DNA from: Trema orientale | Taxonomy: Eukaryota > Streptophyta > Magnoliopsida > Rosales > Cannabaceae | Assembly: GCA_002914845.1 (NCBI GenBank) | Contig: JXTC01000637.1 | Coordinates: forward strand, 77,836 to 141,835 | Length of the DNA stretch: 64,000 nt | Reading direction: 5' to 3' | In this document: positions 1 through 14,800 of the stretch, one piece after another | Layout of the letters: each line of letters opens with the position of its first letter | How positions within the stretch are numbered: position 1 is the stretch's first letter | Notes under the pieces: model-generated | What the model was told of the DNA's origin: nothing | Seen by the model: the letters and a program-made list of their open reading frames with translations, nothing else | Database searches by the model: none | Made by a program: the position numbers and the translations under genes

Positions 1-175
1 TTATTTGATTAGTGTTTATGTGTTAGGCATCATACTTAACTAAAAATTTAACCTTCCATGCACGTTTGCTCACATCCTTTGTTTCATGCTCGTCCCTGCA
101 ACTTCATTTTGTTGGCCAAGCTATTGATTTGATTGGGCGTATTCCTAAAAGATTCTTGTTCTTGACACTTGGCAG

Positions 176-1681
176 GGCCAAGAACGTTCTTATTTCGTCA
201 TACATTGGGGCGATTACAGAGTGAGGAGGTATGTTATTTACAATTGAAATTTCAAAGCTGTTATTAGTGTGTTTGGTAGGAGGGAGAAGTCGAAAGAAGA
301 AGGGAGATTAGAGAACGAATTTGGGGTAGGATAGCTGCTTTTTAGGAGGGATTTTGGGAGGGAAGGGATTAGACCAAGAATTGCAAATTCTCAATCTGAG
401 CCCCTTTTTAATCTCTCCTGAATTGGATGGACTCCCTCATTCCTTTCATAACAAATAAAACAAGGAAAAGGTCCTCCCCTTCCTCTCTCCTTTCCTTCCG
501 CAGGTTATCTAGCTCGCCCTCCTTCCTATCTTCTCTCCAAACAATCATACATAACCTGAGTGACCATAAATCCATTTGTAGGCCTGTTTGCTGACTAGAA
601 AAATTTATGTGATTTGTGCATGCTAAAAACACTGCTGATGCTGTCCATGATAACTTAACCAAAATACTTCTTATAAAGGAGTGAAATTTTCGTCAAAATT
701 TTTGGTTAGTTAAGAGTTATACAATATCAAGGAAACAACCGAGGTTCTAATGTGGTCTTTAAGTTACCACGACTTGTAAAAGCTTAAGTTCAAGGAAGCG
801 GACTTGACAATCGATTTCAAGCTAGCATAAAAGTCCTTTATCAAGCTAGCAGAACAAATATATTGCGCTGTTAAATTATGACTACTTGTTTCATACGCTA
901 AATGTTTTGATTCTTACGTCTTTATTCATGGATCTTTATCTGTTGTCCTCTTCTGACAATTTTATGTAGGCGCAATTTGTTAGAGCTGAGAAGAGTGTAA
1001 AGGATTTAAGCCTTTCAGTGGATGTGATGAAAAATGAAAGCAGTAAACTGCTTGAAAGGGCGGCTCTTGCTGAAAGAGACATGAAATACGGCCATACTGA
1101 GCTAACGTAAATGTGACTTGAGAACTCATAATATTCTTACGGCTATTGGCTAATCCTATTTTAATATCCTATAATTATATATCTGACGATTCCTTGTTAT
1201 TTATGTAGGAAAGCTGGAAATCAAATTCAAGGTCTTGCAAAATCTGTTTACAAGGCTGAAACTCAGGCTGAAGGTATTATATCTGAACATTTCCCCTTTC
1301 CTTTTGTCTAGAATAACATTGTGTCCCTCTTGGGTAGTCTTTGACTGCTAATTGGGACATTTCATTGTTTCCCTGCTAAAAGTTTGTGAATATTGCACTA
1401 TAATGATCCACTTAATGTTACCTTTTGCATAGTTTTAATGGATGGCCTGCGGGAAACCCCTGGTAGGGAGGCTTTAAGACTTCGTGCTGAGGCAAGTCGA
1501 GCATTTTCTCTTTTTCTTATCAATTCCGCTCTAGCTGTGCATGGTTTCTTAAGGTGTATCCAACATTTCCACCTTTTGTTTTTTTCATCAGGTCGCTTCT
1601 ATATTGTCGCATTTAAAAAGGCAGAGGGCTGATTTGAACAAACGGGTAATGAAGATCTCTGAGTTGGGAGTTCCCGTGTGA
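176..1681 (+). CDS. RHIP1: RGS1-HXK1-interacting protein 1-like, C-terminal part (partial, 5 exons)
   Basis: Five exons in one frame: 176-228, 970-1106, 1209-1273, 1433-1491 and 1592-1681, ending in TGA. The peptide is charged and helical, with the blocks [48 protein letters not shown] and REALRLRAE and the C-terminus KISELGVPV. These match in order and spacing the C-terminal half of Arabidopsis At4g26410 (RHIP1), as remembered, which links the G-protein regulator RGS1 to hexokinase 1 in glucose signalling. The N-terminal exons lie left of the window. All introns have GT-AG ends except the fourth, whose donor reads GAG|GCAAGT, a GC-AG intron. The gene is tail-to-tail with NUP214, about 1.2 kb away. 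Gene structure is well supported. The family name rests on recalled similarity and function is inferred from the Arabidopsis protein. Confidence 0.68.
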
Positions 1682-2884
1682 TAAAAGTTACGAAGTTTTG
1701 CTGGTGTGGTGCTTAGTCTTGCCCCTTTTCAGTCTCCTTTTGTCGAATCTAATATTGGTTTTGACAAACACCAGTGATTTACAATAAAAAGAAGAGGAAA
1801 GCGAAAACATTATTTTGGTTCTATTTTCTTGACGTGTGAAAACTTGAGGGAAATTACTGTCACCACTTTAGTGACAGATCGAGCCCCAAAGCTTGGGAGG
1901 CCTTGAAACATGAATGGTAATTGTTCAAACCGTCAAAGAGCAGTGTGGAAGCTAAAAAGGATCAAAGTTGAAAACTACCAAGTAATATTAAGCGAAAAAA
2001 TCACACAAATAAAGCCAAATTAGGTCAATGATTTCGATCACTATGACAAGTTTTATTCAACAATATGCAATTTCCTTACTATAAGGTCCGAAATTGTACA
2101 ACAGTGAACACGGAACAGCAGGCCTAGCCGTTAATACGAGAATATCGTATTCGTATTAGGCTTACGTTTTTCCTATAGGCAGATTACGGAAAGTGTTACC
2201 TAATATATTGATTTTTACTGGGCGCCACATCTGACCCTCTATTTGTTCTGTCATTTATCTTAACAAGTCATAACCCTCTATTCTGATCTGTCATTCATCT
2301 TATCAAGAACAATTTAAGAACAATTAGGAAAATGGGTGATTTATGTTTCAATGGCACCAGAGCATGACAAGCAAACTTCGTTTTGGCATTAGAACCGTTG
2401 AGCATAAACTAGTGTTACAACCCCAGCGGTGAACTATTGAATTTGGTTCAAGAAACCTTGCTAACAAATCTTTTATTTGATTTCTTCCTTTCGGCTGGTA
2501 TGTAAAGAGAGAGAGTGCCCATCTGTTATGGGGTTAGCCCAGGTATATGTTGAATACACTCGACGAATAATTCTCGTCAGGAAACTATTCTTGGCTCAAT
2601 ACAAACTGTTATACAACTCTTTTTTATTAATTTGATTTTCTTCTTTTACAGCAGCTCATTATTTTGACCGTGTCGCATGATTCTACATCTTTAGTGCTGA
2701 TCGGATTGGAAATCCCTAAAATTATCCATGTAAAGAAAAATAAAGGTAAGTCATACAAAACCTTAAGGCCTAAAAAATGGGAAGCGAATGTTCAAGGCCC
2801 CAAATAAGTTTTTTACAAAGTGTCATTGACAAAGCATTTACACAAAATTCAACTTGTAACATTTTGTTTAGTACTTCCTAGGAA
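1682..2884. other. Intergenic region between convergent genes
   Basis: The region holds the 3' untranslated parts of the RHIP1-like gene and of NUP214 plus unassigned AT-rich sequence. No coding frame, RNA gene or clear repeat is visible. Confidence 0.5.
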
Positions 2885-5800
2885 TTACTTTCTCATTTGT
2901 GTGAATAGCTCAGGAGGTTTTCCACTTGCTGCTACATTGCTACCAAAAGCAGAAAAACCACCAGCTCCTTGTTGATTGCCGAAAGCCCCAAATCCACCAC
3001 CTAACATGTTTTCAGCATAGAACATCAGCTAAAATCAGTAAAGATAACAAAACAATGTCTACAAAAACTATACAAAACCCACCATTTGAAGCAGCTCCTG
3101 CAAAACCAACACCAGGTGAAGCCGCAGCACCAAATCTGCTACCTCCTGAAGCTGCAGCACCAAACCCACCACCTCCTGAAGCTGCACTACCAAACCCACC
3201 AGAACCTGAAGCCAAACTAGAAAACCCACTACCACTTGAGGCCAAAGTGGCAAACCCGCCAGCAGTGGCAGAAATATTAGCAAACCCTCCACCAGTAATA
3301 GCACTTGAGAAGGCACTAGAGGAACTAGCAGCAGCAAATCCACCACCAAAACCACTGGGCGATCCAAAACCGGTACCTGGTAAACCAGCACCAAGCTGTC
3401 TTGACTGTCCAAAAGAACCAAGAACTGACCCCAATGCTTGCTGCCCTTGTCCGATCTGGGATGGCTGGCCAAACCCACTCGTGGGAGCCTGAGCAGTTGT
3501 TCCAGTGCCAAATCCACCAGAGAATGCACCTGAGTTTGCAGGCTGAGATGTTTGAGAAGGCTGTGGAGATTGGAAGCTAAATGATGCAGGCCGAAACAGC
3601 TCTCCACTAGGAACACTCATGGTGAAAGGAGAAGTTGCCACATTTGTTGCTGAATTACCAAATGAAACACCAAAGGGATTAGGTTTAGGAGCAGTGGGAT
3701 TAGGGGCAGAGCCAAGCCCAAACCCACCAAGGCTTCCCAAACTAAGTTCAGTGGCATTGCTCGACTCTGGGGCTTCCTCATCCATGTCATCTTCGTTATC
3801 GTTAGTGTTCAAAACATCTACAATTTCAGTTATTCCACCACTGACACCCCCAGAAGTTGGAAGTTGTGTTGGGAAGAGAGCAGGTATAGAAGATGGCTGT
3901 TCTGGCATATTAGGTACAGGACTAGTAGTGTTACTGAAAATTGGTTGGCTTGCAGTTGTAGTTTCAATTTTTGGGGTGGTTGATGCTGAAGGTGTAATCT
4001 TCATAACAAATTCACCTTTGGAAGGACCAGGCAGGGTGGCTGGTGCTTGGTTAGCAATGTCAATATCTGATTTTGAAAGTTGAAGCTCTGTGGCAGTTTT
4101 AATTACAGGTGTAGTTGACACTGAAGGTTTAGGCTTCGTGTCAGGTTCACCTTTGGATGATCCAATCTGGACAGCTGGAGCTTGCCTAGCAGTGTCAGCA
4201 TCTGATTCAGAAGAACCTTGCAGTTCTGTCTTAGGAGATTCTGAAGCCGAAGATATGGTTGGTGGCGTGGCAGGTGGGGGTGCTTGTGGTTTAGGAACCT
4301 CAAAGGAACCAGAGGGCAGAACGGGCAAAGGAAAAGGCAATGATGAGGATGTTGATATGGTTGGTGACATGGATGATTGGGGTGCTAGTCGTTTAGGAGC
4401 CTCAAAAGAATCAGAAGGCAGAACTGGAGAAGGAAAAGCTAATGATGAGGAAATTGAGATAGCTTGATTTGCATATGCTTTGGTGTTAGAAGTAGTCAAA
4501 GATTTGCCTAGAGCAAATGCTGCAGTTTGATCACTTGAAGATGTACTAGATAATGAAGATGGAGGAGCTGAAGACATTGTGGACAAGGGAGACGAAGGAG
4601 CTGAAAGTGATATTGAGAATGTCGGAGGGGATACAGTCTTTTCACCAGGTTGACTCTTGCCCAATGCAGAATCAGGCTGTACTACTTTTCTGGGCTGTTC
4701 ATTGCCCGTAGGAAATGATGTATGGGAGAATGGAGAATCATGCTTCCCCTTTGAGTCAGAAAACAAACTCATTGCTACAGGCCTATTCTTTGCACTGTCT
4801 ACCATCGAACTAGATGCTGTCTCTTTACTAGAATTAAATTCTTCGCTAGTTTTCTTTATAAGCGGTGGTGACTGAGTGGGAAACATTGTAGGCAGTGATG
4901 GTTTTGGACGAAGGTCGGTATCAGGTCGCTGGAACGACTTATTGTCCACTGAAACTGCATCAGACTTCTCAATTATACTTATGCCACTTCTTAGTTTTTC
5001 AGCAGTTGTATTAGCAGTATCCCTCATAAAATTTTGGCCTGCTACAGAAACCAATTGGGATGCTGATGAAATATGGTTTCTTTGCAATGTAGGAGACTTC
5101 AGCCCTGCAAATTTTAGCGGTTGTGGACACTCACTTATGAATGGAGTTTCTTGGTTTGCATCAGACTGTTTCACAGGTTCACCTAGATTACCACGTGGTT
5201 TCATGGAAGAGCAATAATCAGCCAACCTTTGCAGGTAAGAGAATTTAATATTATTCAAAGAATGTAATAAAATAACTTTCTTATGGTTTGCACTTTCTCA
5301 TGGCTTACCTCTGTTTTCAGATAAAGGAAAAGTTGAAGAGGTCGTATGATCCCTCGAGTGAGCTACTGCTGATCTCTCCAACATGTGAGAACTAAATATT
5401 TGCTTACCCCTAGATACACTTGGCTCATGGCTTTCTTTCAAAAGCAGTCTCTTTACAGTAGCTTTTGGAGGCTCGTAACTGGCCCAACTCTGATCATTAT
5501 AAGAGGGGCAAAAAAATGTACAAATTAGCATAAGCAAATAATTTCTTGAACTTGTTTTAAAGTTGCTAAATCTTATCAGGTCCTGAATAAAGATTGGAGT
5601 TATACCCAAGGGAGACTCTCACCCCTCACTGATGTGAACCATTCAGGGTAACAGGTGTCCAGATAATGACTAAGATCATACATTTGGAGACATCAAATTA
5701 TTGACAATTTACTAAATCAAATTATTGACAATTTACTAAAATATTAGGGTAGATACAACCTCAAAACTGAGATGATTGCTAAGTTGTGTCCAGAACTAAC

Positions 5801-8800
5801 CATATATCCACTTTCAGCACATATGTTCATGAAGAAAGCTCATAAATCTATTGAGAAACAAAAAAAATACAGAAACATTCTACAGAAACATTACCTGGTC
5901 CAGTGAGTCTCTCCTCCTCCTTGCAGTCTCCTGTTCATAACTCTTCAGGACACTCGATTTTCCCTTGGACTTGTCTTTAGCAGCAGTATAACCAGAAAGT
6001 AAAACTTTACTATTTCGACGGGTACCACTTGCCTTTGCAACATTCGGAGAACTGAAGGAGGCATCATAAGGAATCCCTATGGTCTCAAACAACTCCTTTT
6101 TGATATTCTTCTGCTTTGAAGAAGGTGAATCTATATTTAGCGTTGCCATTTGTTTTGAAAGACACTCAGAAAGTTTCTCAGCAGCAGCTAACTGTGAGCT
6201 CATTGTGTTATGCAAACTATGGTAGGATTGAACCTGCCTGCAAAGAAATAACCTCAAGAATATGAAAAATGCCAACTAGTTTCACCTCAGTGATTTGAAT
6301 TACAAAAATATGGTGGCAATTGTATCCCAAAAGTAAACTATACCACAATACATCACAAGGAAAACTATACTTAAGCAACATGGAGACATTCAAAGGAATA
6401 ACATATCCATCCCTCTATCCTCATCGTATATACTTGAAGTAGTACAACTAACATACCTTGAAGGTCCAAATCTGCTCTGAGTAGATTTCTTACCAGCATT
6501 AACTCCACCATTTTCCCCAAATTTATTTAGTTCAATGCTATTGAAATGCTTTTCCAATTCAATCAACTGATTAGTCAAATCCTGAAACACAAGCACCATA
6601 AGAGGGGGAAAAAAAAAGGAATTAAATTGTCAAATATCAGGTTCAATTAATCAATTGCCAGCCACAGCTGGTAAATACCTCATTCAATTTTAGTATATGG
6701 CGCCGCTTTAGCTCAAGTTCAGAACTCAATTTCTGACGATTCCATAGATCCCAATATTGGTTATCAGAAGCTTGTTTGACAATGCCCTCCATATATACCT
6801 TCCTTGCCAACACTAAACCAGTTGAACAATCACTTGTTTAGTTTAGCATGAAGTGAACATAATTAAAAGATTCCAAAGGGAACGACTATGTTTACCAAGT
6901 GCAGTAAAGTCAAAAAAGGGTCTTTCCTCATGTGATAGTAACTATGTCTATGACTACAAGCACTTGAAAGTAAATGGAATATATATACACACATATATCT
7001 CTGTAGGGTTAAAAATTGTCTTTCCTCATCTTATGTAATGAGAAGTATGTCTACAACTACAAGCACTTCAAAATAAATACTGAATTTCTTATAAGGGCAT
7101 CATAAATATAACATTCCAAGAAGTCGACATTTTTTAACTATGGAATTCCAACCTCTTCATATAGATCATTCTGGCAATAATCAAATAACATTAGAGTTTA
7201 GTTTCCTCCCGTGGTTTTGGTCATCTCCAGTCTGTTCCTTATGTGCTCCTTTTCAGTTAATAAACTTTCATTTACTTGTATTTTCGTTTTAATAGACAGT
7301 CGATTTTTTAACTATGGAATTCCAACCATTTCATCTAGATTCTGGCAACAAATAACAACGTTAAGTTTAGTTTCCTTCTGTGGTTTCGGTTATCTACAGT
7401 CTGTTCCTTATATGCTCCTTTTTCTAGAAATATTTATGATCCCAATATTCATTAAATGGGATTTGTAACCACGGAAGATGAACTAGGGCACAGTTTACAC
7501 CATGTTACATTTGCAGATAGATACGTACCTTGTACTGTCTTATCAAGAAGATTTTGCACCTCTTCAAGTCGTTCATCCATAATGTTCTGCAAAGCCAAAG
7601 CAACTTACATATGAACACTAAAAAGGAAAGAAAGACAGCAAGTTTCTTCAAAAGAAATAATCAAGCTATAAAACCAACTCAATGCTTTGCCCAGAAAGAG
7701 AAACATAGAACATCGATCAATTTGTAGAAGGAAAGGACCAACATTTCACAACACCCAAAAGAGAGATATTAGACCATAGCACTGACCTAACGTTGCAATA
7801 AAATACTTATTTTTTTTTCCCTTCTCAAATCCACTGACAAAACATCACAGGAAAACTTGATATTGTACCATCTCATATGACCTTTTTCTTAAAGCATCTC
7901 GTAAAAGCTGTAGGTTTGCCAGAGTTATTTTCCTAGAATTACCTTTTCCACTTGTACATCATTATAAATGTATTTGATCCTTCTTAGGCCATTTCAATCT
8001 GTTTCATTTCTTATGTCTTGAAAGACAAGACTCAAGAACCCGGTTTTAATTCATAAATAAGAATCAAGTTTGTGAGACCTAAACAACCAACAGCAACAAC
8101 TCAAAGTCAATCTACACAACATGAATTTATTGTGGCAAATAACAGCAAGCCTAGAATTTAGCAAAGGCATCACCTTCCACTTGCGACATTTGTCAGATAA
8201 AGTCTCTATTCCTTGCTCCAGCTCTTCAACTGAACTTTTCTGTGAAACTGTACAGGCATCCCTGAAACCACCCGGTTGCTCTATAGATTGTAGAAGCCTA
8301 TCTAACTCTTTGGTCATATCTTTGATCTGGATGGAAAAGGTAAAATACAACAGGGAAAAAAAAAAGAGACCACATAAGTTTACCCTACAGAACAAAGAAC
8401 ATGTATATAGCCAAAAAAACAAAAAAAGTGAAAGGAAAAATGATAACATGACTGATCTCAATTTAGTGAAAAGATGAATGAAACATAATTTGCAGATGAC
8501 TATAACAGTTCTTTCAAAAGCCAAAAAATCTGAATAGCTGTTTTCTGGAGATATCAGATTTGGACGAGAATAAACTAGCAATTTTTTCTCTCAGCTGAAA
8601 GCAACTGATAATATCTTTAAAGCTAATAAAACCTACCCAACATGGCCGGATTTCCACGTTTGCTTTGTTATCATTTACTAAAACAATTAAATAAAAGAAA
8701 GAAAGAAAAGGAACCTCATGAAAAGTATTTCAGACAAATACCAGCAAGTTTAGTTTACTAGATACAAGCATACTAAACAAGGAAAAGAAAGAAAGCAGGC

Positions 8801-11800
8801 AAGATAACACCAACTCATTTCCAGGAAACATGTAAAAGAAAAAAGATCAGAAGACACGTTCATTACATTGCCGAATTGTTTCGATAAATTTGGTTCAGAA
8901 TTCAGCATCCCAGATTGGGGTAGAGTTCTGTAGTTCTCCTTGGATGGATGCTGCTTGTGGTGGGCCGAGTCCGCAAGTATAACATTTTCTTGTGACAAGA
9001 CCTGTGAGCTACGAATGGAAGGTAATGACTCGATATTAACCGAGTTTGCTAAAGGTCTCTGTTCCCAACTCTGGACCAGCCTATCAGAAAAATTATGCGG
9101 AGAAGAGGTCCCAACAGTCTCCTTCAAATGCAGATGTTTTCTAGCAAGGTTTGCTGCAATAGTTTTACCATAAAGACCAGCATTTTCAGAACTGTCACTT
9201 TGCTTATAACCTGAAGTTACGAGGGAAAAATCCACATTGGTAACCTTTGGAGTTATGCTTGACAATGATTGAGATGACGTACTCGGAGAACCAGTTAATT
9301 CGCCATTTACAGGTAAAAGCTTACCCATCTCAACACTCGTATGTAGACTCCTACGATTTAACTGGCCAGCAGAATCAGCTGGTGTTTTTCCAGAAAATGA
9401 AAAAGCACCAGATCCCAACCCTCCAAATGTTTGAGTAGCACCAGATCCGGACACTGCAGATGTTTGAGTAGCACCAGACCCAGATACTGGAAATGTTTGA
9501 GAAGCACCAGATGCAAACCCAGCAAATGTTTGACTAGCACCAAATCCAGACTTTGCAAATGTCTGAGCAGCACCTGATCCAAACCTAGAAAATGTTTGAG
9601 TGGCAGCAGATCCAAACACTGCAGATGTTTGAGTAGCACCAGATCCAAACCCTGCAAATGCTTGAGCTCCTGTCATACCGAAGCCCACCAAAGGAAGAGG
9701 TCCTTCCGGGAGAAAACCCTTAGAAAATGTTTGCTCTAGATTTGTGCTCTCAAGATCAGATAGCTGTATTTGTTCACTGTTTGTTTCCTGGCAAAACTTT
9801 GGAAGAGGAACTATCTGTGTCATATTAACTTCCGAGGAGGACTGCACGTCTTGTTTGTTGATATCAATGTCTTCATGGGATATTTCATTAGTAGCAACAG
9901 AGACTGATGACTCACTAACAGCAGGAGGCTTCAGTTTAGTTTTGATGAGAACCTCACTATTTTTTTCTTCGTCAAGTTCCTTTTTCTTCACATCCTGCAA
10001 CTGAAGATTCACAGGAACCTGTCCTAATTTTTCATTTTTCACTCCAGGAGAAGTATTTGCTGCTTCCACCTCTACAGGTACTGCTAGACTAGCATCCTCT
10101 TCTTCATCAGAAAGGGCAACCTCATGTTGAACTGCAGTACTGTAGAAAAATTGAAATCATCATCTAACATACCATAATGCGGGCGCAAAAAATAACCAAC
10201 TTAGGTACTGACTAGGAATCAATTGTCGACCACATGGTAAGAGAATGGAAAAAAACCATAGTAATTACCTAGCAACTTGGAACATAATAAGTTTTCCCTC
10301 TAGAGTAAGACATAGAAGAACACAATAAGGCGACAGTTCTCTCTGTTCCTCGACTCCAAGTTGAACTTTAACTTTTCCGTAGCATGAAACTTTATCCGTA
10401 CAAAGTCCCAGGATCAAATTATCATCATCGTTTTCTGAAATATAGTTCATTGATGAGCATAAAGCAAATATCAATTAAGCAAAACGATTCAGAACACTAC
10501 AAAAAACAAGGCTGCTCTCTCTCCTCTCTGTGACAGAAGAATGCAATAAGGCAAAAGTTCTCTCTGTTCCCCAACTCCAACTTGAACTAAGTTTTCCATA
10601 GCATGAAATTATCATCATTGTTTTCTGAGACATATTTTGTAAATAAGCACGAATAAACACGACAAGAAAGAACTTTAACATCTATCCAGCACCATTGAGA
10701 ATAAAACAGAACACAACATGAAAAAAGGTACTTAAATTGATGGACCAGAGAACTTTAAGGCCCGTTTGGTTCGCCTATTTGAATGGAAATTGTGGAATGT
10801 GTTATAATTGGAATGGGAGACATTTGAATGGAAAAAATAGTGGAATGTGTTGTAATTAGAATGGGAACATTGGAATGGACCATTCAAAAACACCTCCCCC
10901 TTCCATTCTCAGTCAAGACACAAAAAGACCATTCCAATGGTTAACTTTTTTGGATGGACCATTTGAATGGAAAAATTGAATTGCTGAAACAAACACACAT
11001 TCTAAAAGATCATTTGAATGGAAAAACTGAATTGTTGAAACAAACACACATTCAAATGGATTTTCCATTCCAATGGAATGGAATGGTTGAAACAAACGGG
11101 GCCTTAATATCTATTCAGCACCGTTGGAATAAAACAGAACAAAACATGAAAAAAGGCACTTAAACTGATGGACTAGTCAAGCTCTCTATGCAGCACCATT
11201 GAGAATAAAACAGAACACAACAGAAAAAAGGCACTTAAACTGATGGACTAGAGAACTTTAATATCTATCCAGCACCATTAGAATAAAACAGAACAAAACA
11301 TGAAAAAAGGCACGTAGGACTAGTCAAGCCATTGGAATAAAACAGAATACAACATGAAAAAAGGCACTTAAACTGATGGACTAGTCAAGCTCTCTATCCA
11401 GCACCATTGAGAATAAAACAGAACAGAACATGAAAAAAGGCACTTAAACTGATGGACTAGAAAACTTTAACATCTATCCAGCACCATTAGAATAAAACAG
11501 AACACAACATGAAAAAAGGCACTTAGGACAAGTCAAGCTCTCTCTCGGGCAGTTAAAAAAGTAACAAGCATCTGTACATTTTAGCATTTAAGTCCCCAGT
11601 GACAAGAAAATTGAACAGAACAGTTAAATAGATCCTTCCAGTTATAGCTAGTTTGGACTATAAAGTTTATCACCTTGAAGCCCAATCTTCGGTAGCCAGT
11701 TATCTCGTTGGATATCAACACTAGCAACTTCATTCTTTTCCTCTCCTAGTGACCAACCAAGATACACTACATGTTGATCTGTATTCTTCTTGTTAGCAGC

Positions 11801-14800
11801 TATTGCAAGTTCCCTGTGATCACATTTTGAAGAGAAAAGGAACAAGGACAGTAATCAGCTATAACCATTTTATGAAATATTCATCTCAAATATATAAAAA
11901 TAAAGCAATATAGAGACTATTCATCCGAAGTAAGAAGACTACACGCATCCAGCCAAATCTGATGATGTGTTCAAAAGAACAATGAGCAATTTCTTCCATT
12001 TTACCCTCNAGAAGGGCATATCTTCAAACTCCTTTCTCAAAGCGAACACAATGAACCAAAAAATTAATTCTATCAGGCTGATAATAATAATCCCAATGAT
12101 GACCAAGTATTTGCCGTGATTAATCAGGTTCACATGACATACTTTAAAACAATATTAAAGAGCATGTAAACGAGAGATTATCAGAGTTGAGAACAAGGAA
12201 TAAGATCGAACCGATAACTGGTAGAAACTGATAGGTAAAAGGAGAAGTATAAAAATGTTTAAACAAGCAGTCAAGCACGGCATCCACCTAAAAACAAACA
12301 GTATAATAGAGTGTAATTTACAACTTTAAGAGCTAGAAAAAATAGCCTATCAAAAACTTAAGCTCTGACAAACTCCCAGAAACAAGTTAAAGAAGAATGC
12401 AATTTCCAATCTTGCAGCAGATAATTCACTATAGGTCCATTCCTTCATATTTAAAGAAAAAATTGGAAAGTCAAAAGAAAGCATGGGAGCAGTTTCTGTT
12501 GATTTATAGGCTTTAATGTATCTGGCTTCACTCTAGTTTCTTTTGCTCATGTCCATCTCCCAATTCCCATACCAACCAACTAACAACAGGAAGAAAAATA
12601 TATATATGTATGTATATATATCACTCGAGTATTTATGGGTTCCAAAGGTACAAGTACTTCAGAGATTTGAATGAAAAGCACATACCACTGGTCCAAATAG
12701 CTCAATGATAGATACGGTCCACTTCCAGAAGGTAGGATGTCATCAATGACACCTGAAAATAAGTCATAAAAAGATACGGCAGCTAAATTGCTAGAAGCCT
12801 GCAAGAAAAGTTCCACAAAATGAAAATCAACATGATAATAAGATACACTTTGTTGGCAATGGACAAAATACATGCAGTTCCCCAAAGAAACAAGCAAAAA
12901 TATATGTAAAGAAATTCTCCAGGGAGTTTGATCCCCAAAACTTCTTTCAAGCCAAAGTTATGTTGACCTTCAAAAAAATGTCCATCATTACTCAGTGGAT
13001 GAGCACGTGGCCATGATATAGTCTAGGCCAAATTTAGCACTCATTCACATGCTTCCTTTACCCACATAAACTTAGAATTGCTAGAATTTACTTACATCAG
13101 AAATTTTGCCTTCTTTGCTTCTAATAACTTGTACAAGGTAATTTTCTTCTCCCCCATCTTCAGTCAGTTGAAAGCATCCTAAAATGATGCTATCTGGACG
13201 AACCCACCTAATAGAATCCACTGATGATTAAAGAAATATTTCAGTGACAGAGTCTCCTTCCTCTATATATCTTGGAAACAATATAATGTCCATATTCTAT
13301 ACATCAACAGAGTAAGAAATACAACAACTAACTACAATTCTAGTGCTGATTAACCATAAAATCATTTTGAAGTAACATAGCTAGGAAAGTAATGACTGCA
13401 TACTAACATCTGATCTCAGGATCAGTGTGGATCAAGCTATTTAGGAAAACGAGAATACTTAACTGTAAAGCAATGATATTACATTTAACTAGAAAATAAG
13501 CAAATCCACTCATTTCATATATATTATCCTCCAGATACATATTCTTAAGCCTGTAACCAATATCCTTAATATTCTCAAAGTATTCTAATATGCGACAGCC
13601 ATACAGAATCCATTGAAAGATGCATTAAAACACAGTGATCGTTCCTCATGAGTAATACCTATTCTTTATCAACAATAACTACTTTTCAATTTGCAACATG
13701 TCAAGAATTAATCTCATTGCGGAAAGCACCTAGACAAAAGGAATGAAACTTTGTCAAGAACCAAAAGTCATCCTAGACAAAAGGAATGAAGCTTTGTCAA
13801 GAACCAAAAGTCATCGGTGAATTCTAAGAGTTAGATTCCCCATCCCATTATTGTCATCTTCAGAAGTTCAATATCAGCATTTACGTGAATTCTTTGATAC
13901 ATACCTTTCACAATGCAGTTCTCGTCGGAGTCACCAATCCAAGACTTGAATGGAAGTACCATCCGTGATCTTTCCTTAAACTTAGATGAGAGAAAGATAA
14001 GAATATCCTTTTTTGCCAAGGCAATATAACTTCCTTTTGCACTCCACTCAACTAAAAGCAAACATAACAACAAAGAACTAGCATTACATAATTTTGATGT
14101 ATGATCACAAATATTTGAGTTTGTTGTGAGAAAATACATAGATAACTTAGTTTACCAGCATCGACATCGTCCATGACATGTTTAAAAGGGCCATCAACAG
14201 TTCCTCGATACAGCTTCCCAGTATTCGAAAGGAGCAAATAAGAATTCTCCGATTTTTTTCGCCACAGAAAGTCCTTGACGTAGCTCGACTCATCATCGAG
14301 TGAGCACGAGAAATACGGCTTCGGTTCCTGCAAAGAAGCAGTAACAACAACAACAACAACACAACCAATACTGATAAACACACACAGAGAATAAAATCAA
14401 AATCAAAATCAAAATCTATAAGATAACAACAGCAGCTTCCATATCTAACAATTGCTCACCTTATCAGCAAGAAGCGAGTCGAGGGAGAAGAAATGAATAT
14501 GCGCACCAAGTGAAGCCGCGAGAGTGGAGTCATCGTGAGAAAGCGCAAGAATACGAACCTCTCCAAGCGGAACATTCACAACGCACGATTGCTGTATCGA
14601 ATAGGAAGAAGAAGAAGAAGAAGAAGAAGAAGTGGCCTTCTCCTTAATTTCAAGTGCGAGAGCTATGACATCCTTGGTCCTCGCAACGCAAAACCCTAAA
14701 AAAAAAAAAAAAAAAAAGCAGCAAAATCGAGAAAGAAATTGAATGATTGATTGATTGCGTAAGAATAGTATTGAGAGAGAAAGAGAGAGATACAAACCAG

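Noticed and set aside
3068-3616. Long hydrophobic Leu/Val-rich frame and a Pro-rich plus-strand frame in the same region
   Set aside because: Both are other-frame shadows of the NUP214 GFG-repeat exon; the repeats keep alternative frames open.
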